Source: JBHHXR01 sp046757205 (GTDB lineage: Bacteria; Pseudomonadota; Alphaproteobacteria; Rhodobacterales; Rhodobacteraceae). From it: a stretch of DNA of 23,759 nucleotides. The notes under the pieces are model-generated. The model made no database searches and was not told the origin of the DNA. It saw nothing but the letters and a program-made list of their open reading frames with translations. Below are positions 7,409 through 15,985 of the stretch, in pieces. How positions within the stretch are numbered: position 1 is the first letter of the stretch; each line of letters begins with the position of its first letter. The stretch is taken from contig JBHHXR010000018.1 of NCBI GenBank assembly GCA_046757205.1, positions 1 to 23,759 of the forward strand. The letters are read 5' to 3'. The position numbers and the translations under genes were made by a program.

Positions 7409-7596
7409 TGTTCTTCCCGTTAAGGCAAGATCCACGATACCGCGAGCCGGACCGTTCTCAGGACCAAGATGTGGAGGGCCGTCTGGGCATTTGTCGGGCG
7501 TGCCGCCCTCCGGAAACAACTGCCCGATTGTGTGGCGTCCGGGGGTAGGGTAGGAGTGCGCAGCACAAAACGAGCCTATCCTGCGGGGCAGTACCG
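7409..7596. other. Spacer between peroxiredoxin remnant and pyc
   Basis: 188 bases between divergent units (former peroxiredoxin leader on -, pyc leader on +). An open frame on - continues upstream of the remnant to 7519, but without recognisable sequence. A TATCCT at 7571-7576 could be a pyc -10 element; no good -35 is visible. Confidence 0.3.
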
Positions 7597-10500
7597 ATGC
7601 CGAGTTTCCGGAAAATCCTGATCGCCAACCGTGGCGAGATTGCCATCCGCGTGATGCGCGCCGCCAACGAGATGGGCAAGCGGACGGTCGCCGTCTATGC
7701 CGAGCAGGACAAGCTCAGCCTGCACCGCTTCAAGGCCGACGAGGCGTACCGGGTCGGGGCAGGTCTCGGACCGGTGGCGGCCTATCTCGATATCGGCGAG
7801 ATCATCCGCGTGGCGAGAATGAGCGGTGCCGACGCGATCCATCCCGGCTACGGCCTGCTGTCGGAAAACCCGGCCTTTGTCGATGCCTGCGATGCCGCCG
7901 GTATTGCCTTCATCGGTCCGCGTGCCGAAACCATGCGCGCGCTCGGCGACAAGGCCAGCGCACGGCGCATCGCCATCGAGGCGGGCGTGCCGGTGATCCC
8001 GGCGACGGACGTGCTGCCTGACGACATGGACGAAGTGCGTCGCATGGCGCAGAGCGTCGGCTATCCGTTCATGCTCAAGGCAAGCTGGGGTGGCGGCGGG
8101 CGTGGCATGCGCCCGGTCATGTCGCCCGACGAACTGGAGGAAAAGGTCCTTGAAGGCCGGCGCGAGGCGGAGAACGCTTTCGGCAACGGCGAGGGATACC
8201 TGGAAAGGATGATCCTGAACGCGCGCCACGTCGAGGTGCAGGTACTCGGCGACCGGCACGGCGGGCTCTATCATCTGTGGGAGCGCGACTGTTCGGTGCA
8301 GCGGCGCAACCAGAAGGTCGTCGAGCGCGCGCCGGCGCCCTATCTGACGCAGGCGCAGCGCGAGGAACTGTGCTCCCTCGGCACCCGCATCTGCGCCCAT
8401 GTCGGCTACCAGTGCGCCGGTACCGTCGAGTTTCTGATGGACGTGGATACCGGCGCCTTCTACTTCATCGAGGTCAATCCGCGCGTGCAGGTCGAGCACA
8501 CGGTGACCGAGGAGGTGACCGGTATCGACATCGTGCGGGCGCAGATCCTGCTGGCCGAGGGCAAGACCATCGCCGAGGCCACCGGCAAGGCGCGGCAGCA
8601 GGACATCACGCTCAACGGGCACGCGCTGCAGTGCCGGATTACTTCGGAAGACCCGCAGAACAATTTCATCCCCGATTACGGCCGCATAACCGCCTATCGC
8701 GGTGCCACCGGCATGGGCATCCGGCTTGACGGCGGAACCGCGTATTCCGGTGCCGTCATCACCCGCTACTATGACAGCCTGCTGGAAAAGGTCACCGCCT
8801 GGGCGCCGACGCCGGAGATGGCGATCGCCCGGATGGACCGGGCGTTGCGCGAGTTTCGCATCCGCGGCGTTTCCACCAACATCGCCTTTGTCGAGAACCT
8901 GCTGAAGCACCCTACTTTCCGCAACAACGGCTATACGACGAGGTTCATCGACACCACGCCGGAACTGTTCACGTTCCGCAAGCGCCGCGACCGCGCCACC
9001 AAGATACTGACCTACATCGCCGACATCACGGTGAACGGCCATCCGGAGACGTTGGGCAGGGCAGTGCCGGATGCGGTGGCGGCCCGTCCGAATCCGCCAG
9101 CCCCCACGGCCAAGGCGCCGGCGCCCGGAACCCGCACGCTGCTTCAGGAAAAAGGCGCGGGGGCGGTTGCCGACTGGATGCTGGCGCAGAAACGGGTGTT
9201 GGTCACCGACACCACCATGCGCGACGGCCACCAGAGCCTGCTGGCGACCCGCATGCGCACCATGGACATGCTGAACGTGGCCGGCGCCTACGCCCACGAT
9301 CTGCCGCAGCTCTTTTCGGTGGAATGCTGGGGCGGCGCCACGTTCGACGTCGCCTACAGATTCCTGCAGGAATGTCCCTGGCAGCGTCTGCGCGACCTGC
9401 GCCGCGCCATGCCGAATATCCTGACCCAGATGCTGCTGCGCGCCTCAAACGGCGTCGGCTACACCAACTACCCCGACAACGTGGTCGAGAAGTTCGTCGA
9501 TCAGGCGGCGAAGTCCGGGGTCGACCTGTTCCGCGTTTTCGACAGCCTAAACTGGGTAGAGAACATGCGGGTGGCGATGGACGCGGTTCTCGCCACCGGA
9601 AAGATCTGCGAGGGCGCGATCTGCTACACCGGCGACATCCTGGATCCGGACAGGGCCAAATATGATCTGAAATACTACGTGAAAATGGGCAGGGACCTGC
9701 GCGGCGCGGGGGCTCATATCCTCGGGCTGAAGGACATGGCGGGGCTGCTGAAGCCAGCCGCGGCCCGGGTCCTGGTCAAGGCGCTGAAGGAAGATGTCGG
9801 GCTGCCGGTCCATTTCCACACGCATGACACCAGCGGCATTGCGGCGGCCTCCGTGCTGGCCGCCGCCGAGGCCGGCGCCGACGCCATCGACGCGGCCATG
9901 GACGCGATGTCGGGCGGCACGTCGCAGCCGTGTCTTGGCTCCATCGTCGAGGCGCTTCGCCACACGGAGCGCGACACCGGCCTTGATATCGATGCGATCC
10001 GGGGAATCTCGGACTACTGGCAGGAGGTCCGCGCCCAGTACGCCGCATTCGAGAGCGGCATCGGCGCGCCGGCCTCGGAGGTCTACCTGCACGAGATGCC
10101 GGGCGGTCAGTTCACCAATCTCAAGGCGCAGGCCCGCAGCATGGGGATGGAGGACCGCTGGCCGGAAATCGCCCGCACCTATGCCGAGGTGAACCGGATG
10201 TTCGGCGACATCGTCAAGGTCACGCCGTCGTCCAAGGTGGTGGGCGACATGGCGCTGATGATGGTCAGCCAGGGCATCAGCCGCGCCGAGGTGGAAGACC
10301 CCGGCACCGATGTTGCCTTCCCCGAGAGCGTGGTCGACATGATGCGCGGCAATCTCGGGCAGCCGCCGGGCGGCTGGCCGGCGGGGCTGCAAAACAAGGT
10401 ATTGAAGGGCGAAGCGCCGCAATCCGGCCGCCCCGGGGCGTCCATGCCGCCGGTCGATCTGGAAGCCACGCGGCGGGACGTGTCCGAGCAGCTCGACGGA

Positions 10501-11046
10501 TTCAAGGTCGATGACGAGGACCTGTGCGGTTATCTGATGTATCCCAAGGTCTATCTCGACTATATGGGCCGGCACCGCATCTACGGCCCGGTAAGGACGC
10601 TGCCGACCGAGGTGTTCTTCCGGGGCATGGAACCGGGGCAGCAGATCTCCGCCGAGATCGATCCGGGCAAGACGCTCGAGATTCGCCTCCAGGCGGTCGG
10701 CGAGACCAACGCGGAAGGCCAGGCCCGGGTGTTCTTCGAACTCAATGGCCAGCCGCGCACCATCCGGGTGACCGACCGCAAGATCGCAGCCGAACTGGAG
10801 TCGCATCCCAAGGCCGACCCTTCGAACCCGGACCATGTCGCCGCACCGATGCCCGGCGTGCTGGCCTCCGTTGCGGTCAGCCCCGGCCGCAGGGTGAGGG
10901 AGGGCGATCTGTTGCTGACCATAGAGGCGATGAAGATGGAAACCGGCATCTACGCCGACCGCGATGCCATTGTGCGCACCGTGCATGTGCAGGCCGGCAG
11001 CCAGATCGACGCCAAGGACCTTCTGGTGGAACTGGAGCCGGCATGA
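7597..11046 (+). CDS. pyc: Pyruvate carboxylase
   Basis: Single-chain biotin enzyme making oxaloacetate from pyruvate, bicarbonate and ATP (anaplerosis, gluconeogenesis), in the cytoplasm. Seen: 1149 aa, full family length. Biotin carboxylase part (1-about 455) starts with KILIANRGEIAIRVMRA and carries the ATP-grasp glycine loop KASWGGGGRGMR and the catalytic EVNPRVQVEHTVTEE. The carboxyltransferase part starts near 530 with DTTMRDGHQSLLATRMRT and has the metal-binding HFHTHDTSG and GLKDMAGLLKP, whose Lys is the one carboxylated in the family. The C-terminal biotinyl domain has EAMKMET with Lys1113 as biotin site. The presence of both halves and DGHQS separates it from acetyl- or propionyl-CoA carboxylase alpha chains. 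The ATG at 7597 follows GGGGCAG. Its stop overlaps the next ATG (ATGA). Confidence 0.98.
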   Translation: MPSFRKILIANRGEIAIRVMRAANEMGKRTVAVYAEQDKLSLHRFKADEAYRVGAGLGPVAAYLDIGEIIRVARMSGADAIHPGYGLLSENPAFVDACDAAGIAFIGPRAETMRALGDKASARRIAIEAGVPVIPATDVLPDDMDEVRRMAQSVGYPFMLKASWGGGGRGMRPVMSPDELEEKVLEGRREAENAFGNGEGYLERMILNARHVEVQVLGDRHGGLYHLWERDCSVQRRNQKVVERAPAPYLTQAQREELCSLGTRICAHVGYQCAGTVEFLMDVDTGAFYFIEVNPRVQVEHTVTEEVTGIDIVRAQILLAEGKTIAEATGKARQQDITLNGHALQCRITSEDPQNNFIPDYGRITAYRGATGMGIRLDGGTAYSGAVITRYYDSLLEKVTAWAPTPEMAIARMDRALREFRIRGVSTNIAFVENLLKHPTFRNNGYTTRFIDTTPELFTFRKRRDRATKILTYIADITVNGHPETLGRAVPDAVAARPNPPAPTAKAPAPGTRTLLQEKGAGAVADWMLAQKRVLVTDTTMRDGHQSLLATRMRTMDMLNVAGAYAHDLPQLFSVECWGGATFDVAYRFLQECPWQRLRDLRRAMPNILTQMLLRASNGVGYTNYPDNVVEKFVDQAAKSGVDLFRVFDSLNWVENMRVAMDAVLATGKICEGAICYTGDILDPDRAKYDLKYYVKMGRDLRGAGAHILGLKDMAGLLKPAAARVLVKALKEDVGLPVHFHTHDTSGIAAASVLAAAEAGADAIDAAMDAMSGGTSQPCLGSIVEALRHTERDTGLDIDAIRGISDYWQEVRAQYAAFESGIGAPASEVYLHEMPGGQFTNLKAQARSMGMEDRWPEIARTYAEVNRMFGDIVKVTPSSKVVGDMALMMVSQGISRAEVEDPGTDVAFPESVVDMMRGNLGQPPGGWPAGLQNKVLKGEAPQSGRPGASMPPVDLEATRRDVSEQLDGFKVDDEDLCGYLMYPKVYLDYMGRHRIYGPVRTLPTEVFFRGMEPGQQISAEIDPGKTLEIRLQAVGETNAEGQARVFFELNGQPRTIRVTDRKIAAELESHPKADPSNPDHVAAPMPGVLASVAVSPGRRVREGDLLLTIEAMKMETGIYADRDAIVRTVHVQAGSQIDAKDLLVELEPA

Positions 11047-11870
11047 CGCGCAAACTCATTCTGATAACCGACATTCATCTCTGCCCGCCGGGGAAGCGGA
11101 TGTTCGGCATCGATCCCGCAGAGCGCTTCGCCGCAGCGCTGGCGCACGCGCAGGCAACGCATCCGGACGCGGAACACGTGATCGTCATGGGCGATCTCGC
11201 CAATTGCGGGGCGCGGCAGGAATACGAACGGGTGCGCGCGGTGCTGGACGCGGTGGCGCTGCCGGTCACGCTGATGCCCGGCAACCACGACAACCGTGAT
11301 GCGCTGCTTGCGGTCTTCCCCGAAAGCGAAACCACGCCGGAGGGTCATGTACAATCGGTCATCGCGCTCGGCGAGGACCGGCTGATAACGCTCGACACGC
11401 TCGACGGGCCGCCCTTCGTCGAACATCACGCCATCGGCGTCATGTGCGCGGCGCGGCTGGCGTGGCTGGAGCGTGCGCTGGCCGACGCCGCAGGCCGCCG
11501 GGTTCTGCTGTTCATGCACCATCCGCCCTACGAAGTCGGTATCGAACGGCTCGACTGCATCGGACTGGCCGACCGCGAGGCGTTTCTGGAAATCGTCAGG
11601 GCTGCCGGGAACGTGGCTCATATCTTCAGCGGCCATGTGCACCGGACGATTTCCGGCAATCTCGACGGGATCGCGGTCTCGCTGCTCAAGAGCACGCTGC
11701 ACCAGTTGCCGTTTCATGCGGGGCGGCCCGGCGACCGGCCAGGAGGGCCGGAGGCGGGAGCCTACGGCGTAATCATCCTGACACCGCAGTCCGTCATCCT
11801 GCACAGCGAGGAATTCGGCGGCGGCGCGATGGCGGAGGATCAGCCTGCGCCGGGCGGTCCGTCCACATAG
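11043..11870 (+). CDS. Metallophosphoesterase, CpdA/GpdQ-like phosphodiesterase
   Basis: Calcineurin-like phosphoesterase with two metal ions, 275 aa, cytoplasmic. Seen: all five family blocks in order: DIH (Asp10, His12), GDLANCG (Asp51), GNHD (Asn81, His82), MHHPP (His159/160) and GHVHR (His198, His200). This spacing fits class III phosphodiesterases such as CpdA (cyclic AMP) and GpdQ (glycerophosphodiesters); the substrate cannot be chosen from sequence. The ATG at 11043 overlaps the pyc stop by 4 bases, so it is probably translated with pyruvate carboxylase. The last 31 bases overlap the end of the convergent reductase gene. The C-terminal tail past residue 250 (GGGAMAEDQPAPGGPST) is low-complexity and probably dispensable. 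Confidence 0.9.
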   Translation: MTRKLILITDIHLCPPGKRMFGIDPAERFAAALAHAQATHPDAEHVIVMGDLANCGARQEYERVRAVLDAVALPVTLMPGNHDNRDALLAVFPESETTPEGHVQSVIALGEDRLITLDTLDGPPFVEHHAIGVMCAARLAWLERALADAAGRRVLLFMHHPPYEVGIERLDCIGLADREAFLEIVRAAGNVAHIFSGHVHRTISGNLDGIAVSLLKSTLHQLPFHAGRPGDRPGGPEAGAYGVIILTPQSVILHSEEFGGGAMAEDQPAPGGPST

Positions 11871-12769
11871 GGCTGCAACGCCGACTGCGCGACGTAGTGG
11901 ACCGGGGTCGGGATGCCATGTTCCCGCCCAAGCCGGACGATATCGCCGCTCAGGTAGTTCAGTTCCAGCCGTTTGCCGCGCTCGAGGTCGTCGAGCATCG
12001 AGGCATGGACGTTGCCGGGCATGGTATCCAGGAAACGGCACTGGCGCTCGGCGATGTCGGCATCCAGCGCCGGATGAACCGCGCGTCCGACGGCGGCGCA
12101 TTCCTCCGCCGCCGCGCGCAGCAGCGCCGTGCTCATCGGATTGTTGCGGATCGGACCGATGTCGAGGCGGCTCAGCGCGGTCACCGCGCTGAGTGCGCTC
12201 AACATGACGAATTTTTCCCACAAGAGGGTCACGATGTCCGGTGCCACTTCCGCATCGACGCCCGAGGCGCGCAACGCATCGCGCAGGTGCAGGCACCGTT
12301 CCGACGCCGGCGCACCGAATTCGCCGAATACCAGTTCATGGTGCGCCGAGCTGTGCCGGATGACGCCGGGCTTCCGCACGTCCGCCGGAATGCGTGCGAC
12401 GCCGCCGATCACCCGTTCGGCGCCAATCACCGCGCCCAGCCGTTCCGCCGCGCTGACCCCGTTCTGGAACGCCGCCACGGCGGTTTCGGGACCCAGCATA
12501 GGGGCGATGGCATGCGCCGCCGGCTCGACATCGTAATTCTTGACCAGGAAGAGGACGTGATCCACCGGCCCGACTTCGCAGGGATCGTCGGTGGCGTTGA
12601 CCTGCGGCAGGCACAGATTTCCGCGCGGGCTCTCGATTTTCAGCCCGGTCGTTTTCATGGCGGCGAGGTGAGCGCCGCGGGCGATGAAGGTCACATCGAA
12701 GCCCGCCGCCGCCAAACGGCCGCCGAAATAGCCGCCGAGCGCGCCGGCCCCCATGATAGCGATGCGCAA
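11840..12769 (-). CDS. panE: 2-dehydropantoate 2-reductase family protein (ketopantoate reductase)
   Basis: NADPH-dependent reductase turning ketopantoate into pantoate for pantothenate and CoA synthesis, 309 aa. Seen: the N-terminal Rossmann motif IMGAGALGGYFGGRLAAAG at about 5-23, the NGVS turn at 103-106 that contacts the substrate in the family, Lys186 (LLWEKFVM) and Glu269 (RLELNYLSGD) at the places of the catalytic Lys and Glu. The start is TTG at 12769: GGAGGG lies 5-6 bases upstream and it is directly ahead of the Rossmann strand; an in-frame ATG at 12922 would add 51 residues without family likeness. Many genomes carry paralogues of this family with other substrates, so the panE role is probable, not proven. 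Its 3' end overlaps the convergent phosphoesterase by 31 bases. Confidence 0.85.
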   Translation of the reverse strand: MRIAIMGAGALGGYFGGRLAAAGFDVTFIARGAHLAAMKTTGLKIESPRGNLCLPQVNATDDPCEVGPVDHVLFLVKNYDVEPAAHAIAPMLGPETAVAAFQNGVSAAERLGAVIGAERVIGGVARIPADVRKPGVIRHSSAHHELVFGEFGAPASERCLHLRDALRASGVDAEVAPDIVTLLWEKFVMLSALSAVTALSRLDIGPIRNNPMSTALLRAAAEECAAVGRAVHPALDADIAERQCRFLDTMPGNVHASMLDDLERGKRLELNYLSGDIVRLGREHGIPTPVHYVAQSALQPYVDGPPGAG

Positions 12770-12982
12770 TTCGTCCCTCCGGTGCGACGGCGTCAGAATG
12801 CCGCCGTTACCGCCGGCATGAAAGGGCAAATCCGCCCAAAGAGCCGTTGACCGCGCGAGCGGCGGCATTCCCGGGACGCTTTCCCGGGCCGGGTCGCTCG
12901 AACCTGCGAGATTCGGGCGCATTCCCGACCGGGTCGGAGCGTGTTACATATTCCCCTGCGAAAGAGACCGGAGGAGGGTTTG

Positions 12983-13288
12983 GTGAGATACAGAATGCTG
13001 CTGGTATCAATGGCGCTTGGCTCGGCGCTGGTGTTTGGCGCGCCGATGGCGGCGCAGGCGAAGATCTGCAAGGTGGCGGTGTATCGCGCGCCGGTTGAAG
13101 GTCGTACGAGCGCCAATCGCAAGATCAACGCCGAGCGCCGGGCCATCATCCGGTGGGAAGCCCGGATGCTGGGAAAATTCGGCCCGGCCTGGTCGGTGTG
13201 GGCGAACGCGACCGGCAGGTCGCATAGCTGCAACCGCAAGGGCGGCTTCTGGCATTGCGTGGCGTTTGCGAGACCGTGCAGGCCTTGA
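12983..13288 (+). CDS. Small secreted four-cysteine protein, function unknown
   Basis: 101 aa. The GTG at 12983 is preceded by GGAGGAGGG, and gives a clean signal peptide (VRYRMLLVSMALGSALVF, cleavage after AQA near residue 24). The mature part is about 77 residues, strongly basic, with four Cys (KICKV, SHSCNRK, FWHCVAF, RPCRP), able to form two disulfides in the periplasm, and a conserved-looking middle, INAERRAIIRWEARMLGKFG, followed by WSVWANATG. I recall similar short exported proteins in other alphaproteobacteria but no assigned function. It stands alone: the divergent reductase lies upstream, tRNA-Gly downstream. Confidence 0.75.
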   Translation: MRYRMLLVSMALGSALVFGAPMAAQAKICKVAVYRAPVEGRTSANRKINAERRAIIRWEARMLGKFGPAWSVWANATGRSHSCNRKGGFWHCVAFARPCRP

Positions 13289-13397
13289 GCGGGTACTGAT
13301 TTCGCGGCCGGTACTGCGGTTTCCGTCGCGCGCCATCCCGCGGCCGGGGCGCGCGGGAGGGGCGGCCGGCGGTTTCGGCGGGGCGCGAACATTCCCT

Positions 13398-13425
13398 CTT
13401 GCGGCGATCGCGCGGTCGCTATAAA
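13398..13425 (+). promoter_or_regulatory. Putative tRNA-Gly promoter
   Basis: CTTGCG at 13398-13403 and TATAAA at 13420-13425 are 16 bases apart. The -10 lies 21 bases before the first tRNA base, so transcription would begin about 15 bases ahead of the gene. The CTTG start of the -35 fits alphaproteobacterial housekeeping promoters. Confidence 0.5.
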
Positions 13426-13446
13426 TCACACGTCACCAAAACGGAC

Positions 13447-13521
13447 GCGGGCGTAGCTCAGGGGTAGAGCGCAACCTTGCCAAGGTTGAAGTCGTGGGTT
13501 CGAATCCCATCGCCCGCTCCA
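13447..13521 (+). tRNA. tRNA-Gly (anticodon GCC)
   Basis: A complete cloverleaf can be drawn by hand: acceptor GCGGGCG / CGCCCGC (7 pairs), D arm GCTC / GAGC, anticodon arm CAACC / GGTTG around TTGCCAA with anticodon GCC at 13479-13481, a five-base variable loop, T arm GTGGG / CCCAT around TTCGAAT, discriminator T, and an encoded CCA at 13519-13521. It reads GGC and GGT glycine codons. Confidence 0.97.
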
Positions 13522-13856
13522 GAAATCGTTGAAAATCCGCGCATTTGAAGGTGACTTTTTGATAAGTTGCACCTTGCTTTGTTGGCGGTTGCCGAATAAC
13601 GGCAGGAACCGGGTTGACCCGGCGTCTGCGCAAACGCCCGGTTTCGGCCGCGATGATCGAATTGGGCGATTGTTCACGATCTGACGTTGGCGCCGGAGGC
13701 AGACGAGAGAGGCGGTTCAGCGGGGCAGATCGCGTATCATGGCGGCGCAGGCCGGGCGCGGGCGCATGGGCCTTGAGCGAAATGTGCACGGTGTCTTATC
13801 GGCGGCTACCTTCGAGACGCATGGACCGGTCCGTTGCCCGGGCCACGGGGCGCAGG
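13522..13856. other. 335-base gap between tRNA-Gly and dnaB
   Basis: No gene supported. An imperfect hairpin at 13548-13575 (AAGGTG-ACTT / AAGT-CACCTT with a bulge) lies just after the tRNA and may help end its transcript, though no T run follows directly. I found no copy of the tRNA 3' end nearby and no integrase, so nothing points to an integration site. Confidence 0.4.
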
Positions 13857-15338
13857 CTACCGGAAATCTTCTTCGGCCCCGGCCTGATAGCTCTTCACCA
13901 TGTTGGAGAACTTGGTAAAACGGCCGTCAAAGGCGAGCTCGACGGTGCCGATGGGGCCGTGGCGCTGCTTGCCGATGATGATCTCAGCGCGGCCGTGCAG
14001 GGCCGACATTTCGTCCTGCCATTTCATCATTGCGTCGATGTCGTGATCGCCCGGCTTTTCGCGTTCCTTGTAGTATTCTTCGCGGAAGACGAACATCACG
14101 ACATCGGCGTCCTGCTCGATGGACCCTGATTCGCGCAGGTCGGACAGGAGCGGGCGCTTGTCCTCGCGCTGCTCGACCTGGCGTGAAAGTTGTGACAGCG
14201 CCACAACCGGAATATCGAGTTCCTTGGCAATGGCTTTTAGACCTTGGGTGATGTCGGAGACTTCATTTACCCGGCTGTCCCTGGCCGAAGCCGGGCGAAC
14301 GAGTTGCAGGTAGTCGACGATGAGGACATCCAGCCCCTGCTGGCGCTTCAGCCGCCGGGCGCGGGCGGCCAGGGTGGAAATCGGCAGGGCGGCGGTATCG
14401 TCGATGTAGAGCGGGCAGGTTTCCAGTTCTTTCGCGGCTTCGACGAAGCGGCGGAATTCCTCTTCCGTGAGGTTGCCGCCGCGGACGTCGCTGGAAGCGA
14501 CGCGGGCGGCCTCGGACAGGATGCGCGCGGCAAGCTGCTCGGCGGACATTTCGAGAGAAAAGAACCCGACAACACCGCCCTGAACGGCGCCTTCCGAGCC
14601 GTCGGGCCGGCTCCCCTTGCGATACGCCCTGGCGATGTTGAAGGCGATGTTGGTGGCCAGCGACGTCTTGCCCATCGACGGCCGGCCGGCGAGAATCAGC
14701 AGATCGGAATTGTGCAATCCGCCGAGTACCTTGTCGATGTCGACGAGCCCGGTGGAGATGCCGGCGAGCCCGCCCTCGCGCTCGTAGGCGGCGTTGGCGA
14801 TATTGACGGCGTCGTGCGCGGCGCGCAGGAACGACTGGAAGCCGCTGTCCACGCGGCCTTGTTCGCCGAGCTGGTAGAGGCGCTGCTCGGCTTCGACGAT
14901 CTGCTCCTTCGGTTCGACCTCCACGTCCATGTGGACGGCCTTTTCGGCGATCTCCTGGCCGATCGCGATCAGATCACGGCGAATCGAGAGTTCGTAGACG
15001 GTCTGGGCGTAATCGCGCGCCGCGAACAGCGAAATCGCGGCGCCGGCGAGACGAGCCAGGTAAGCTGGACCGCCGAGTTCCGCCAGACCGGTGTCGTCCT
15101 CGAGAAAGCCCTTAAGCGTGACCGGTGAAGCCAGCGCGTTTCTCTGGATCCGGCGCGCGGCGACATCGAAGATGCGGGCATGCACCGGATCGTAGAAATG
15201 CGACTCGTCGACGATCCCGGCGATCCGGTCATAAACATCGTTGTTGACCAGCAATGCACCGAGAAGTGCCTGTTCTGCCTCGATATTATGCGGCAGCTCC
15301 TGGGTTTCTGTGCCCAGGCCCGCTGACCCGTCCGCCAT
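13857..15338 (-). CDS. dnaB: Replicative DNA helicase DnaB
   Basis: Hexameric 5'-3' helicase that opens the replication fork and recruits primase. Seen: 493 aa, normal length; N-terminal helical domain beginning with PHNIEAEQALLGALLVNNDVYDRI, linker, then the RecA-like motor with Walker A GRPSMGKT at 218-225, FFSLEMSAEQLAAR (H1a) near 259-272, Walker B VLIVDYLQL with Asp342, the LSQLSRQVEQR motif at 381-391 and SGSIEQDADVV near 405-414. There is no intein. The ATG at 15338 follows GAGGGAG at 5 bases. A TATAAA at 15367-15362 on the same strand could be its -10. It lies downstream of the S6-S18-L9 operon, a common arrangement, but separated from it by a small orphan gene. Confidence 0.98.
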   Translation of the reverse strand: MADGSAGLGTETQELPHNIEAEQALLGALLVNNDVYDRIAGIVDESHFYDPVHARIFDVAARRIQRNALASPVTLKGFLEDDTGLAELGGPAYLARLAGAAISLFAARDYAQTVYELSIRRDLIAIGQEIAEKAVHMDVEVEPKEQIVEAEQRLYQLGEQGRVDSGFQSFLRAAHDAVNIANAAYEREGGLAGISTGLVDIDKVLGGLHNSDLLILAGRPSMGKTSLATNIAFNIARAYRKGSRPDGSEGAVQGGVVGFFSLEMSAEQLAARILSEAARVASSDVRGGNLTEEEFRRFVEAAKELETCPLYIDDTAALPISTLAARARRLKRQQGLDVLIVDYLQLVRPASARDSRVNEVSDITQGLKAIAKELDIPVVALSQLSRQVEQREDKRPLLSDLRESGSIEQDADVVMFVFREEYYKEREKPGDHDIDAMMKWQDEMSALHGRAEIIIGKQRHGPIGTVELAFDGRFTKFSNMVKSYQAGAEEDFR

Positions 15339-15427
15339 GAGTCGCTCCCTCGTCCGCCGGCTTTATACACCGGCAGACCATGTTCCACAGGATGTTATGT
15401 TCGGGGATAAGTCGGTTTTCGCGGCGC

Positions 15428-15844
15428 TCAGGCGGAGCGCCGCCGGTAGACTTGGAAATTCCGCGTGCTCGGGCCCTCGGGGTGGCGATGGACCTGCACC
15501 ACCACCATGAGCGAGCCATCGTCCGAGGCCCGGTGACGCTCATAGGTGATCTCGCGTCCGTCGTGATAGGCGCTGCTGTCGAGCGTGCGTTCGTCGACCC
15601 GGTTGAACGAAACCTCGTTGGACGGCACTCCGTTCACCGGGCGCACCGATCCGTCCACCGGTCCGGCGAACTCGAGTTCGTGCGGCCGGGCATCGTGATC
15701 GATCCACGAAAGGCGGAATTCGGCGACCTCGCCATTGAGCGAAATGTCATAGGTACCGGATTGCGGCGGCAGTCCGTCCTGATACTGGCAGAGCTCGGGG
15801 ACCAGGTCCCAGGCTCCGACGAAACTGTCCTTGCATGCAGTCAT
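15428..15844 (-). CDS. Hypothetical 138-aa protein, possibly lipocalin-like
   Basis: Family not recognised. Seen: opens with SFVGAWDLVPELCQYQDG, where the early G-x-W resembles the first strand of lipocalin-like proteins, then alternating strands with Trp46 in EFRLSWIDHD and a repeated pattern of short polar turns; it ends MVVVQVHRHPEG...FQVYRRRSA. No signal peptide or membrane helix; two Cys near the N-terminus (4 and 19). The ATG at 15844 has GAGG about 8 bases upstream. It sits between rplI and dnaB on the same strand with 141 bases on the rplI side and 89 on the dnaB side. A small beta-barrel is a guess. Confidence 0.6.
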   Translation of the reverse strand: MTACKDSFVGAWDLVPELCQYQDGLPPQSGTYDISLNGEVAEFRLSWIDHDARPHELEFAGPVDGSVRPVNGVPSNEVSFNRVDERTLDSSAYHDGREITYERHRASDDGSLMVVVQVHRHPEGPSTRNFQVYRRRSA

Positions 15845-15957
15845 TTCACGAGCCTCATCGAGTCACAGATTAGCGCAGGCTTGCCCGTGAGGGAAGATTG
15901 CTTTGACGTGTTTCGCGCAGATTCGCCGTACGCGGGGCACGGCGCGGCACCATCCGA

Positions 15958-15975
15958 CCGCGCCGTCCGGCGCGG
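15958..15975 (-). terminator. GC hairpin after rplI
   Basis: A perfect seven-pair stem (CCGCGCC / GGCGCGG, four-base loop) just past the rplI stop. It lacks a T run, so it is a weak candidate for the end of the ribosomal operon or an mRNA 3'-end stabiliser. Confidence 0.35.
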
Positions 15976-15985
15976 CTGCCTGTCG

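Noticed and set aside
7576..10986. Two long - strand frames (573 and 479 codons) opposite pyc
   Set aside because: Antisense shadows of a certain gene; composition rich in His, Arg, Gly and Asp without domains.
10524..11042. Upstream in-frame extension of the metallophosphoesterase
   Set aside because: It would overlap the pyc biotinyl domain in another frame; the family start DIH lies right after the ATG at 11043.
12770..12922. 51-residue N-terminal extension of the reductase from ATG 12922
   Set aside because: TTG at 12769 has GGAGGG at the right distance and precedes the Rossmann strand directly; the extension has no family likeness.
13447..13856. tRNA-Gly as an integration site for a mobile element
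   Set aside because: No integrase, no repeated tRNA 3' end in the window, and the next gene is dnaB.
15380..15420. DnaA-box-like TTATCCCCG and TGTGGAAC in the dnaB upstream region
   Set aside because: Each differs from TTATCCACA at two or more places and there is no cluster; no support for an origin.
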